Below are positions 18,501 to 27,590 of a DNA stretch of 64,000 bases, piece by piece. Each line of letters starts with the position of its first letter. Positions within the stretch are counted from its first letter, which is position 1. The notes under the pieces were generated by a model. The model saw nothing but the letters and a program-made list of their open reading frames with translations. It was not told the origin of the DNA and did no database searches. Source of the stretch: CAYWBI01 sp964456445 (lineage in GTDB: Bacteria > Calditrichota > Calditrichia > Calditrichales > J004). The DNA lies in the NCBI GenBank assembly GCA_964456445.1, contig CAYWBI010000001.1, positions 62,001-126,000 of the forward strand, given 5' to 3'. The position numbers and the translations under genes were made by a program.

Positions 18501-21500
18501 CTTGAAGACGCTTTAAAAGATGGCGATCCGGTCCGCGCGATCATTCGCGGGTCAGCCGTCAACCAGGATGGTAAAAGCAATGGTATTACTGCCCCCAATG
18601 GTATCGCTCAACAACAATGTATTCGTGAAGCATTGTCCGATGCCCATGTAAAAGCTTCCGACGTAAGTTATGTGGAAACTCATGGTACCGGAACACCGCT
18701 GGGTGACCCCATTGAGACCGAGGCCATGAAGGCGGCGATGATGGAAGGACGTTCGGATGAAGATGACTTATTTATCGGTTCCGTTAAAACAAATATCGGT
18801 CACCTGGAATCCGCCGCCGGTATTTCCGGTATATTAAAAACCGTCCTTGCGCTGGAGCATGAAACAATCCCTAAGCATCTGCATTTTACCAAACTGAATC
18901 CACATATTCATCTTGAAAACACACCGATAAAGATTGCCAGTGAGACCATGCATTGGTCACGAAACGGCAAGCCGAGGATCGCCGGGGTTAGTGCTTACGG
19001 TTTTGGGGGAACAAATGCCCATGTGATACTGCAGGAATCAATGGATTCGCTTGATAATCAGGTTGAAAGGGACTATTCAAATATCAACGGTCCGTATGCC
19101 CTGGCCCTTTCCGCCCACACGGAAAAAGCCGTTGCGGATATGGCCCGCTCTTATGCAAAAGCCCTTTCTGCCAAAAAATATCAGGTAAAAGAAAACTTTA
19201 TTGATTTTATCTATTCCGCAAATGTTCACCGGGGCCAATTTGATCATAGTTCCGTTGTAATAGCTACAGACCGGGACGATTTACTGAAAAAGCTAAATAA
19301 TTTTGAAACAACGGAAACAGTACCCGGGATAATAAAAGGCAGCTCACAAATAAACGCCCAAAATAAAACACTGTTTGTCTATTCCGGCCAGGGGCCTCAA
19401 TGGTTTGCGATGGGAAGACAATTGTTGGAGAAAGAACCCGTTTTTAAACGCGCCATCCAGCAAATCAACGATCTGCTCTCAGAATATGCCGGGTGGTCCC
19501 TTATTGAAGAGCTCTCCCGTGATGAAGAAAACACACGCGTAGGCGAAACTGAAATTGCCCAACCGGCAATTTTTGCCATACAGGTAGCATTGACCCGACT
19601 ATGGGCGTCCTGGGGAGTTAAACCTGCAGCGGTTGTTGGTCATAGTGTTGGTGAAGTAGCGGCAGCTTATGTTTCCGGGACACTCAGCCTAAAAGATGCC
19701 GTTAAGGTCATCTATCACCGTGGCCGGCTGATGCAACGCGCTACGGGGTTTGGAAAAATGGCATCGGTTGATCTCTCTATCGAGAAGGCCCGTGAAGCAA
19801 TCAAGGGCTACGAAGGCAAGTTAGGGGTAGGAGCTCATAACAGCCCGCAAAACACTGTATTGTCAGGTGACGCCAACGCTCTTCGTGAAGTGCTGGATAA
19901 ACTCGATAAGCAAGGTATATATACGAAAATGCTGCGTGTAAACTATGCTTTTCATAGCCCGAATATGGATGCCTATAAACAGGAATTAATCGATTCCCTG
20001 CAAGGTATTCAGATACACAGCGCGGTCATTCCGATTTATTCAACATTAAGTGGTAAACGAAGCGTGGAAACCGAATATGACCCAATTTACTGGAGCAACA
20101 ATATCCGTGAAAAGGTAAGCTTCTCTGAGGCAATGGACAGTGTGTTAAAGGATGGTTATTCCATTTTTGTGGAAATAGCGCCCCACCCCGTGCTAGGAGG
20201 CTCCATCCGGCAATGTGCCGGACAGGTTAAAAAAGAAGCCACAATCGTTGCCAGTTTAAAACGGAATGCCGATGAACATGAAACTATTTACGCTGCACTA
20301 AGCGCGTTATATTGTAATGGAATACCGATAAACTGGAAAGCATTGTTCCCAGCCAACGCCCACTTTACGCCTCTGCCCAACTATCCATGGCAACATGAAC
20401 GCTACTGGTTTGAGCTAAAAGGCAATGATCCGAACAATGCGCCCATTTTTAAAAATCCGGCATCCGCTTTCAGCGGCGGGCACCCCTTATTGGGCAAGGA
20501 ACGTAAAGAGCCCCTTGCCCCGGCAAAAACAGTGTTTTCCACTACCATTGACCTCGATCGTCTGAATTATCTAAAAGATCATGTGGTTCAGGATTCCGTT
20601 GTTTTTCCGGCAGCGGCCTATATCGAAATGGCCATGTCCTCGATACATGCTTCCGATGATGAGATGGTTAAGATAGCGGATATCAACTTTTTCAAGGCAC
20701 TCTTCCTGAACAGTGACAAAGATATGCCCATTGAACTGATCCGAACGGCATACACTTCCGTCGCTTCAAGTCTTCAGATTTTCAGCCTGGAGACAGATCA
20801 GGGACAAGGCCAACGTTGGGTCATGAATGCCATGGGTAGCGCGGTAAAAGAAAAAACCCAAACCCCTGTGCTGGATATGGAGGCTTTGAGAAAATCATGC
20901 TCAACGCAAATTGAAACAGGTGAATTTTATAATCAGCTCCATGAGAAAGGGTTGCAATACGGGCCTAACTTTCAGGGCGTCCATGAAATTTACCAGGGCG
21001 ATCATCAGGCTTTTTCGCGTTTGGAAATCGATAAAAATTTGTTAAAACAATCATCAGAATATCGTATTCACCCTGCATTACTCGATGCGGCGTTACAAAC
21101 TTTGTCGGCCACATTTTCAACAAAAGAGCTTGATTCGGATAATGCAACCTTTTTGCCGGTCGGTATTGGAAATATCTGGAGTTATAAAAAGGCCACATCT
21201 TCGGCCATGTGCCATGTACGGCTTACATCGGAAATCGGTCCGGCCGCCCGGTACATAACCGGTGACCTTGCCCTGTTTGATGATGAAGGAGCGCTTCTTG
21301 CCCGGATTGAAGGCCTGAAACTACAAAAACTTGGATATCAGGAAGAAGAAGACCTTAGCGATTGGTATTATACCGTTGAATGGCCGCAACAAGCGCTTGA
21401 AGACGTTGAAGAGCATCCCCAGCTCGAAGCAGCAGATTACTGGTTGGTATTTGCCGACAAACACAGCAGTGGCGCAAAAATTGGCGAAGGTTTTAACATG

Positions 21501-24500
21501 GCCGGTGGCACAGTGTTTTATGCCCGCCCCGCGGATAACTTTACCAGGATTGATGAATATATTTATGGGATTAATCCCGAGAACAAAGCAGATTTTAAGG
21601 CCTTGTTCGATCAGATAGGGCAAGTAAACAACGGAAATTTAAAAGGCGTCATTTATCTTTGGGCCCTTGAGGCGGTAGAAAACAATCAACTTGAAGCAAA
21701 TAATATATATAATGCCACACAGAAGATATTGACCCCTGCCCTTTACTTGATGCAGGCGCTTGTGGAAAATGTTTTTAAACATCGTCCTAAAGTTGCTTTT
21801 ATTACACGTTATGGCCGTACCTGTCTAAAGTCTGACCCGGAACTTTCCGCCATCCAAAGCGCACTTTGGGGCCTTGCCCGTGTATATTCGACGGAAAACC
21901 CGGCCTGGCATATTTTAAAAATTGATTTTGATTCTTTTGATTCTGCTCCCTCGCTTCTGATTCAGGAATTGACCGCCAATCATGGCGAAGAGCAAATCTG
22001 TTACCGTGATGAAGTACGCCATGTGGCACGTATCGAACGTGCCCGTGAAGACTATACCTTAAAAGACAGCGAGGCTGAAGTTTCAGATGGCGGGCTTCAG
22101 ATACCCGACGGGCCTTTCAATTTACAGATCACATCACCGGGGGTTTTATCTGCGCTCTCTTATCAGGCGGCCCAACGGATTGAACCCGGAAAGGGACAAA
22201 TTGAAATTGATGTAAACGCCACCGGCTTAAACTTTCGTGATGTTCTGATGGCCCTTGGGCTTTACCCCGGGGCGCCAATACCACTTGGGTCGGAGTGTTC
22301 GGGAACGGTAAGCAAGGTAGGTGAAGGTGTAACGGATTTTAAACCCGGTGACGCGGTATTGGCCATAGCGCCTAATACTTTTGGGAAATACGCGGTTACC
22401 CTGTCCGATCTTGCGGCACATAAACCGGAAAATATCACTTTTGAAGAAGCGGCCACCTTGCCTATTACCTATCTTACCGCCTACTACGCGATGGTTTACC
22501 TTGGTCGGCTTCAACCGGGCGAACGCATACTGATCCATGCCGGCGCAGGTGGTGTTGGACAGGCCGCCATTCGTATTGCACAGATGATTGGCGCTGATAT
22601 TTATACAACCGCCGGCAGCGAACATAAACATCAGTTTTTACGTGATATGGGTGTGAAGCATATCATGAGTTCCCGTAATTTGGATTTTGCCGATCAGATT
22701 ATGCAGGAAACCCAGGGCGAAGGCGTGGACATGGTGCTAAACTCCCTGGCCGGTGAATTTATCCCAAGAAGTATAACGCTGTTAAAACCTTATGGACGTT
22801 TTTTGGAAATCGGGAAAACAGATATTTTTCAAAATAGCCAAATTGATATGTACCCCTTCCGTAACAACCTGTCGTTCCATGCCATCGATTTGGATATGGT
22901 TTCCCGTGACAGGCCACAGATTATTCACGAGCTGTTTCGCCAATTGATGCAGTTATTTTCAGAGGGAAAACTCCAGGCCCTGCCAAAAACAACTTTTGAA
23001 GCATCGGATACGGTAAAGGCCTTCCGTTATATGGCACAAAGAAAAAATATTGGAAAGATTGTTGTCAAGATAAAACCGGACGGTACGGAAAGTGATACAG
23101 GAAGCAGGCTCTTTAATGAAGAAGGCGTTTATCTGATTACCGGCGGGCTTGGTTCAATAGGCATCCGGTTGGCGTCCTGGATGGCGGCAAAAGGCGCCGG
23201 GCATCTTGTCCTGCTTGGCCGCAGCGCCCCAAACGACTTTGCCCTCAAAATCATTGACGATTTAAAAAAGAAAAACATCAAAGTGGATATCCACGCCACG
23301 GATGTTGCCGACTACGATGCCTTAAAAAGGGTAATTAAACAATATCCAAAATTGAAGGGCGTTGTACATGCGGCCGGGGTTTTGAAAGATATGCCAACCA
23401 TCAAGCTGGAGTCCGATAGCCTGATGCAGCCACTGGCGCCAAAGGCGATAGGCGTCTATAATCTGCATAAATTAACAGAAAAACTCGATATCGACCTATT
23501 CCTTACTTTTTCCTCGGTCGCGGCTACGATTGGTAATCCCGGCCAGGGCAACTACGCCGCCGCGAATATTTTTATGGATGCCCTGATGGCGATCCGGTAT
23601 AAACGCGGATTACCGGCAACCAATATTAACTGGGGGTTTTGGGATACCGATGGTATGGCAAAGAGCAGCCAGGCAATCTCAATTCCTGGTGTTGGGTTTA
23701 TTGATATTCAGAAAGGGTTTTTCATCCTTGAACGGATACTGCTCAATAAATCGCCCCATATGTTGATAACCTCGGTCAAATGGCCTGACTATTTGGAACC
23801 GTATCCTGAAAATAAAATACCGCCCATTTATTGGAGTTTTGCGGATCAAAAACGGAAAGCCACCGGCAATGCCACTTCTGCGGGTGGAGCGATTACGGCA
23901 GAAGCCCTGCTGGCATTGCCCCCGGATGAGCAGATGGAAAAAATGAACCGTTATCTGCAGGTGAAAATTGCCAAGGTGCTTGGTGTTCGCGTGGCAAAGT
24001 TAGACGTCGATAAACCGCTTAACAGCATGGGGCTGGATTCGCTGATGGCCATCGAACTTAAAAACAGCGTTGAAACCGGCCTGGGGACCAACCTTGCCAT
24101 TTCGGTACTTTTAAAGGGGCCATCCATCCTGGATTTATCACAGGAAATGATCTCCCAAATATTGGATGATGTTGATTCGGTTGAAGAAGACAATGTTGAA
24201 ATCGATGAAAGTGAATTTCCTGTAACCCATGGGCAACGTGCCATGTGGTTCCAACATCTGCTCTCCCCTTCCAGTATTTACAATCAGGTATATGCCGTTA
24301 AGCTGAAAAAACCAATAAATGTTGATTTATTGCGGCGCTCCTTATATGCCCTAAGCATGCGGCACCAGGCCTTGCGGACAAACTTTATGGCTGTCGAATC
24401 TAAACCACAGCAAATCGTGCATGATGAACCGCGGCAACTCCTTCACGAAATTGACACGCGCGACCTTTCCGATGCCCAATTTAAAACGATTTTGAACCGT

Positions 24501-27428
24501 GAGATCAAACGGCCTTTTGACCTGGAGAACGACACGTTAACCAGGGTTATACTCTTCGACCGCCCGGACGACAGCCAGGTGTTCCTTTATATTGGGCACC
24601 ATATTACATCGGACATGTGGTCATTGGCGATATTTATGGATGAGCTGAATAAAATTTATTTAGCTGATGGCGTTGATAATCTTGACCCGATTCCCATGAC
24701 TTTCGCCGAGTATGCCCGCGCAGCCAATCAAATGTTGGCAGGCAGGCAGGGCCGGCGTCATCTTGAATACTGGAAAAATGTGCTCAGCGGTGAACTGCCC
24801 ATCCTGAATTTACAGACGGATAAACCCCGTCCGGCAATTCAAACCTACAATGGGCTCACCATTACCGATAATATAGATCCCAAAACAACAGCACGGTTGA
24901 CAGAAATTGCCAAGAAACACGGTACCACCCTGTATGCCCTGCTCATTGCCATTTATAAGATGATGCTGTATCATTATACCGGGCAGGAGGATATAATCAT
25001 TGGTACCCCCACCACTGGACGGACAAAACCGGAATATGCCCCTTTAATCGGATATTTTGTAAACCCCGTAGCCATTCGCAGCCAGGTAAATGGTATGGAA
25101 CGCTTTGATCAATTTCTTGAAAAAATGCGGGATATTGTGCTCGACGCCCTTGAACATCAGGATTATCCATTTAATCTTCTTGTGGAGAAACTGCATCCCA
25201 AACGCGACCCAAGCCGCACACCTGTGTTTCAAAATATGTTCGTTTATCAAAAAGCCTATTTGCTTCACGAATCGGGCATGTCCGGTCTTGCCGTTGCCGA
25301 AGATGGTGGTAAAATGACACTTGGAGAAGTTGAACTGGAGTCCATTGCCATTGAAGACCGTATCGTACCTTTTGACGTAACCATGCTCATGGCGGAAGTG
25401 GGCGATGGTTTGGGGATTTCCCTGCAATACAACACCAATCTTTTTGAAGATGCAACGGCCAAAAAGATGATCCGCAGTTTTAAAAATCTTATAATCGCAG
25501 TATCCGGCGATCCGCTACGTAAAATTGCCGATTATTCCCTCCTGGAGAAAGACGAACGTAAAAACTTATTGCATAATTGGAACGCCACCGATAGGATATA
25601 TCATTCAATCGTTCCCGTTCATCGTCTCTTCGAACAGCAAGTGATAAAAGCGGAAGATAAAACAGCGCTTATATTGAACGACACTTCACTTAGCTATGGG
25701 CAGCTCAACGAACAGGCTAATTGTGTGGCCAATACACTTATTAATGCCGGTATTGGAGCAGATGATATAGTTGGCATTATGGCCGACCGCTCCTTTGAAA
25801 TGATCGTAGCAATATTCGGGATTTTAAAGACCGGGGCCGCTTACCTGCCACTGGACTCGGGCTATCCTTCCGCGCGTCTGGATTTTATGCTCACCGACGC
25901 CGGGGTTAAAACCTTGCTTACACAAAAGGGGCTGGAGGGAAAACTCTCGCAAAACAACATTCCGGTTCATTATATCGATGAAATGATTTCAGAAGGCAAC
26001 TCCAAACAACCGGCAGTGAAAATTGACAAATCCAATCTCGCTTATATTATTTATACATCCGGTTCGACCGGGCGCCCTAAAGGCGTTATGATAAGTCATG
26101 GTAATTTATTTAATCTGATACACGCACAAATAAAGTTGTTTGGCATTAAGCCCGAAACACGGTTGCTGCAATTTGCTTCGGTTAGTTTCGACGCTGCAGC
26201 TTCCGAAATATTTACCACGCTATCCAGCGCCGCCACACTTTGTCTTGTTGATAAAGAAACCCTTCTTGACGGTTCAAAATTGGTTGACTATATCCGTACC
26301 CAGGATATAAGCACCAGTACCATCCCACCTTCGGTATTACGGGTGATCATGCCTGAAAACCTAAATAAGCTAACCACCGTTATTTCCGCCGGGGAGGCCG
26401 TAAGGCCGGAAATTGTAAATATCTGGCAGGAATCTAACCCGAAACGAAAGATGATCAATGCCTACGGACCGACGGAAGCCACCATTTGCGCCAGTGCCTA
26501 TACGATGACGGGCATACCTGAAGGTGATCAAATACCTATTGGAAAAGCCATTGACAACGTTCGTATTTATGTCCTGGATAAATACATGAACCCGGTAGCC
26601 ATCGGAGTTCCCGGTGAATTGCATATTGGCGGTCAGGGCGTGGCCCGGGGTTATCTTAACCGTCCCGGTTTAACGGCCGAAAAATTTGTGCCCGATCCTT
26701 TCTCCGGTCATGCCGGTGAACGTTTGTACCGCAGCGGTGATCTGGTTGTGTACCGCAAGGATGGAAATCTTGTCTTTTTAGACCGTATTGATTCCCAGGT
26801 TAAAATCCGTGGATTCCGAATTGAGTTGGGTGAGATTGAAAATAAAATCAAGGAAAACACGCAGATCCGCGATTGTCATGTAGCCGCATTTGGAAAAACA
26901 GATAAAAAGCTTGCCGCTTATATTATTGGCGAGGACGGCCTGGATATGGATGGGTTAAAATTCAATTTACATAAATCCCTGCCGGATTATATGGTACCCT
27001 CTGTAATTATTGTACTGGATGAGTTGCCCTTGACGGCAAACGGCAAAATTGATACAGCTGCCTTGCCTTCGCCGGAAGGAACACGCGCTAAATTCGTTAA
27101 GGCCCAATCTGAAATCGAAATTAAACTTACTGAAATCTGGGAAGAAATTCTCGGTGCCGATCCGATCGGCATTAATGATAACTTTTTTGATTTGGGCGGA
27201 CATTCACTGAACATTGTACAAGCCCAGGGTAAAATAAAGGATATACTCGGTGTAGAACTAAACGTGGTGGACATGTTCCGTTATCCAACCATCAGTTCTT
27301 TTGCCCTTTTTATTGAAAATGGGGACAACGGTGAAGAACGCTCGCGTAAATCCGAAGAGCGCGCCACAAAGGCCCGTGAAGCTACACGCGTGACACAACA
27401 GCGACTAAAAAGCCGCCGCCGCCGATAG
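15522..27428 (+). CDS. AL1: FAAL-ACP-KS-AT-DH-ER-KR-ACP-C-A-T hybrid PKS/NRPS
   Basis: A 3,968-residue starter protein. Residues 10-590 are a fatty acyl-AMP ligase (LLFPPGIDYIIAFFGCLYAG, YTSGSTGTPKG near 212). ACP1 has its pantetheine Ser in GMDSAQ (692). KS has Cys919, His1054 and His1094. AT has GHSVGE (Ser1375) and YAFH (1475-1478), probably malonyl-type. DH has His1687 and Asp1855; the family HxxxG is HVVQD here. ER has HAGAGGVGQAA (about 2338). KR has GGLGSIG with Ser2665 and Tyr2678. ACP2 has Ser2840. The C domain has HHITSDM (3026-3032), and A has YTSGSTGRPKG near 3510. T has Ser3895. The A-domain code reads DASTIAAIC, close to Phe/Tyr codes. The tail is strongly basic (ending KSRRRR), likely a docking element. 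It loads and extends a fatty acid, then joins it to an aromatic residue. AAGGA lies five bases before the ATG. Confidence 0.93.
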   Translation: MSPKNYQDPRFRPTTLVELLRWRAETRPNTRAFTFLVDGRKKEVQLTYAELDKKVRAFATLLQKKGLKGERALLLFPPGIDYIIAFFGCLYAGVIAVPAYPPDPNRLNRTLPRLQAIVHDAQASMALTNDSIMYMIKILRLGNKFTDTMERMPLLRKFRTTMNYFTAQKTGLANARELGELQWISSDDVLDSLADSWHEPDINESTIAFLQYTSGSTGTPKGVMLTHGNLLANSADIYTAFGYREGTEGVIWLPIYHDMGLIGGVMQPIYGGMSTTLLSPIHFLQKPMRWLETISRIKSVNVVSGGPNFAYDLCVKKVTQKHLETLDLSNWSVAFSGAEPVRYETVERFYNTFKDNGFKKEAFLSCYGLAEASLYVTGVDYKEIPPSMHFDKLELGKSKLISVSGSHPNAQHMISCGHPPLDQRVEIVNPQTFKIAEPDETGEIWVQGPNISQGYWNRKQATEETFGARISGSNDGPFLRTGDLGAMVDGELYITGRVKDLIIIRGRNYYPQDLEFVVENVHQAIRPGCSAAFSIEEDEQEKLVIVAEVRQQKNLPLEEITAMIRAAVSETNDIRVQTIVLIKARTISKTSSGKIQRHAVKNEFFEDKLKIIHRWDGSKSISEAAIIDEMDARQQPMEEKASPSTEISPVTKKGDLTLEIEAWLVMHLAETLEVDSDEIDVNKQFVTYGMDSAQAIGLVGDLEDYVQRPLSPTIIWDYPNISALAEYIGSDGGEAPVLLRKKQSTHEDEPIAIIGYSLRMPKAKTADEFWDNLRNGVDCISEVPETRWDIDKFYSAEPGTPAKMITRYGGFLDDVDQFDPQFFGISPREAPHMDPQQRLLLEVSYEAFENAGYNLQTLSGTETGVYIGISGADYLRLQVGDFERLNAYSGTGNAFCIAANRISYAYNLKGPSFSMDTACSSSLVAIHNAVTSLRKGECEMACAGGVNLVLAPDVTITFSQARMMSPDGRCRTFDAGANGYVRGDGVGVIILKRLEDALKDGDPVRAIIRGSAVNQDGKSNGITAPNGIAQQQCIREALSDAHVKASDVSYVETHGTGTPLGDPIETEAMKAAMMEGRSDEDDLFIGSVKTNIGHLESAAGISGILKTVLALEHETIPKHLHFTKLNPHIHLENTPIKIASETMHWSRNGKPRIAGVSAYGFGGTNAHVILQESMDSLDNQVERDYSNINGPYALALSAHTEKAVADMARSYAKALSAKKYQVKENFIDFIYSANVHRGQFDHSSVVIATDRDDLLKKLNNFETTETVPGIIKGSSQINAQNKTLFVYSGQGPQWFAMGRQLLEKEPVFKRAIQQINDLLSEYAGWSLIEELSRDEENTRVGETEIAQPAIFAIQVALTRLWASWGVKPAAVVGHSVGEVAAAYVSGTLSLKDAVKVIYHRGRLMQRATGFGKMASVDLSIEKAREAIKGYEGKLGVGAHNSPQNTVLSGDANALREVLDKLDKQGIYTKMLRVNYAFHSPNMDAYKQELIDSLQGIQIHSAVIPIYSTLSGKRSVETEYDPIYWSNNIREKVSFSEAMDSVLKDGYSIFVEIAPHPVLGGSIRQCAGQVKKEATIVASLKRNADEHETIYAALSALYCNGIPINWKALFPANAHFTPLPNYPWQHERYWFELKGNDPNNAPIFKNPASAFSGGHPLLGKERKEPLAPAKTVFSTTIDLDRLNYLKDHVVQDSVVFPAAAYIEMAMSSIHASDDEMVKIADINFFKALFLNSDKDMPIELIRTAYTSVASSLQIFSLETDQGQGQRWVMNAMGSAVKEKTQTPVLDMEALRKSCSTQIETGEFYNQLHEKGLQYGPNFQGVHEIYQGDHQAFSRLEIDKNLLKQSSEYRIHPALLDAALQTLSATFSTKELDSDNATFLPVGIGNIWSYKKATSSAMCHVRLTSEIGPAARYITGDLALFDDEGALLARIEGLKLQKLGYQEEEDLSDWYYTVEWPQQALEDVEEHPQLEAADYWLVFADKHSSGAKIGEGFNMAGGTVFYARPADNFTRIDEYIYGINPENKADFKALFDQIGQVNNGNLKGVIYLWALEAVENNQLEANNIYNATQKILTPALYLMQALVENVFKHRPKVAFITRYGRTCLKSDPELSAIQSALWGLARVYSTENPAWHILKIDFDSFDSAPSLLIQELTANHGEEQICYRDEVRHVARIERAREDYTLKDSEAEVSDGGLQIPDGPFNLQITSPGVLSALSYQAAQRIEPGKGQIEIDVNATGLNFRDVLMALGLYPGAPIPLGSECSGTVSKVGEGVTDFKPGDAVLAIAPNTFGKYAVTLSDLAAHKPENITFEEAATLPITYLTAYYAMVYLGRLQPGERILIHAGAGGVGQAAIRIAQMIGADIYTTAGSEHKHQFLRDMGVKHIMSSRNLDFADQIMQETQGEGVDMVLNSLAGEFIPRSITLLKPYGRFLEIGKTDIFQNSQIDMYPFRNNLSFHAIDLDMVSRDRPQIIHELFRQLMQLFSEGKLQALPKTTFEASDTVKAFRYMAQRKNIGKIVVKIKPDGTESDTGSRLFNEEGVYLITGGLGSIGIRLASWMAAKGAGHLVLLGRSAPNDFALKIIDDLKKKNIKVDIHATDVADYDALKRVIKQYPKLKGVVHAAGVLKDMPTIKLESDSLMQPLAPKAIGVYNLHKLTEKLDIDLFLTFSSVAATIGNPGQGNYAAANIFMDALMAIRYKRGLPATNINWGFWDTDGMAKSSQAISIPGVGFIDIQKGFFILERILLNKSPHMLITSVKWPDYLEPYPENKIPPIYWSFADQKRKATGNATSAGGAITAEALLALPPDEQMEKMNRYLQVKIAKVLGVRVAKLDVDKPLNSMGLDSLMAIELKNSVETGLGTNLAISVLLKGPSILDLSQEMISQILDDVDSVEEDNVEIDESEFPVTHGQRAMWFQHLLSPSSIYNQVYAVKLKKPINVDLLRRSLYALSMRHQALRTNFMAVESKPQQIVHDEPRQLLHEIDTRDLSDAQFKTILNREIKRPFDLENDTLTRVILFDRPDDSQVFLYIGHHITSDMWSLAIFMDELNKIYLADGVDNLDPIPMTFAEYARAANQMLAGRQGRRHLEYWKNVLSGELPILNLQTDKPRPAIQTYNGLTITDNIDPKTTARLTEIAKKHGTTLYALLIAIYKMMLYHYTGQEDIIIGTPTTGRTKPEYAPLIGYFVNPVAIRSQVNGMERFDQFLEKMRDIVLDALEHQDYPFNLLVEKLHPKRDPSRTPVFQNMFVYQKAYLLHESGMSGLAVAEDGGKMTLGEVELESIAIEDRIVPFDVTMLMAEVGDGLGISLQYNTNLFEDATAKKMIRSFKNLIIAVSGDPLRKIADYSLLEKDERKNLLHNWNATDRIYHSIVPVHRLFEQQVIKAEDKTALILNDTSLSYGQLNEQANCVANTLINAGIGADDIVGIMADRSFEMIVAIFGILKTGAAYLPLDSGYPSARLDFMLTDAGVKTLLTQKGLEGKLSQNNIPVHYIDEMISEGNSKQPAVKIDKSNLAYIIYTSGSTGRPKGVMISHGNLFNLIHAQIKLFGIKPETRLLQFASVSFDAAASEIFTTLSSAATLCLVDKETLLDGSKLVDYIRTQDISTSTIPPSVLRVIMPENLNKLTTVISAGEAVRPEIVNIWQESNPKRKMINAYGPTEATICASAYTMTGIPEGDQIPIGKAIDNVRIYVLDKYMNPVAIGVPGELHIGGQGVARGYLNRPGLTAEKFVPDPFSGHAGERLYRSGDLVVYRKDGNLVFLDRIDSQVKIRGFRIELGEIENKIKENTQIRDCHVAAFGKTDKKLAAYIIGEDGLDMDGLKFNLHKSLPDYMVPSVIIVLDELPLTANGKIDTAALPSPEGTRAKFVKAQSEIEIKLTEIWEEILGADPIGINDNFFDLGGHSLNIVQAQGKIKDILGVELNVVDMFRYPTISSFALFIENGDNGEERSRKSEERATKAREATRVTQQRLKSRRRR

Positions 27429-27532
27429 AAATGGCCAGAACCATGCGAAGGATTTTACAAAGATGAAAAGAGATATGTAATAACGCTGAAGAGCGGTACA
27501 TTATAACTACAGAGAGTGTAAATTGAATTCTT

Positions 27533-27557
27533 AAGGGCTTGGCTACCGGGCCCTTTT
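27533..27557 (+). terminator. Terminator-like hairpin between AL1 and AL2
   Basis: AAGGGCTTGG (27533-27542) pairs with CCGGGCCCTT (27546-27555) through ten base pairs, two of them G-U, around a CTA loop. Four T end the element. It lies inside the operon, 34 bases before the AL2 start. The T-run is short, so it may be a partial terminator or attenuator rather than a full stop. Confidence 0.45.
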
Positions 27558-27590
27558 ACGCGTTTTATTAACAGGATTAATTTTAGAAAA

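Noticed and set aside
21340..22100. A methyltransferase domain between DH and ER of AL1
   Set aside because: The region lacks the SAM-binding glycine motif. It fits the structural, non-catalytic half of the ketoreductase.
25044..25427. A 127-codon minus-strand frame opposite the AL1 condensation domain
   Set aside because: It has no motif or ribosome site, and the plus strand is an intact condensation domain.
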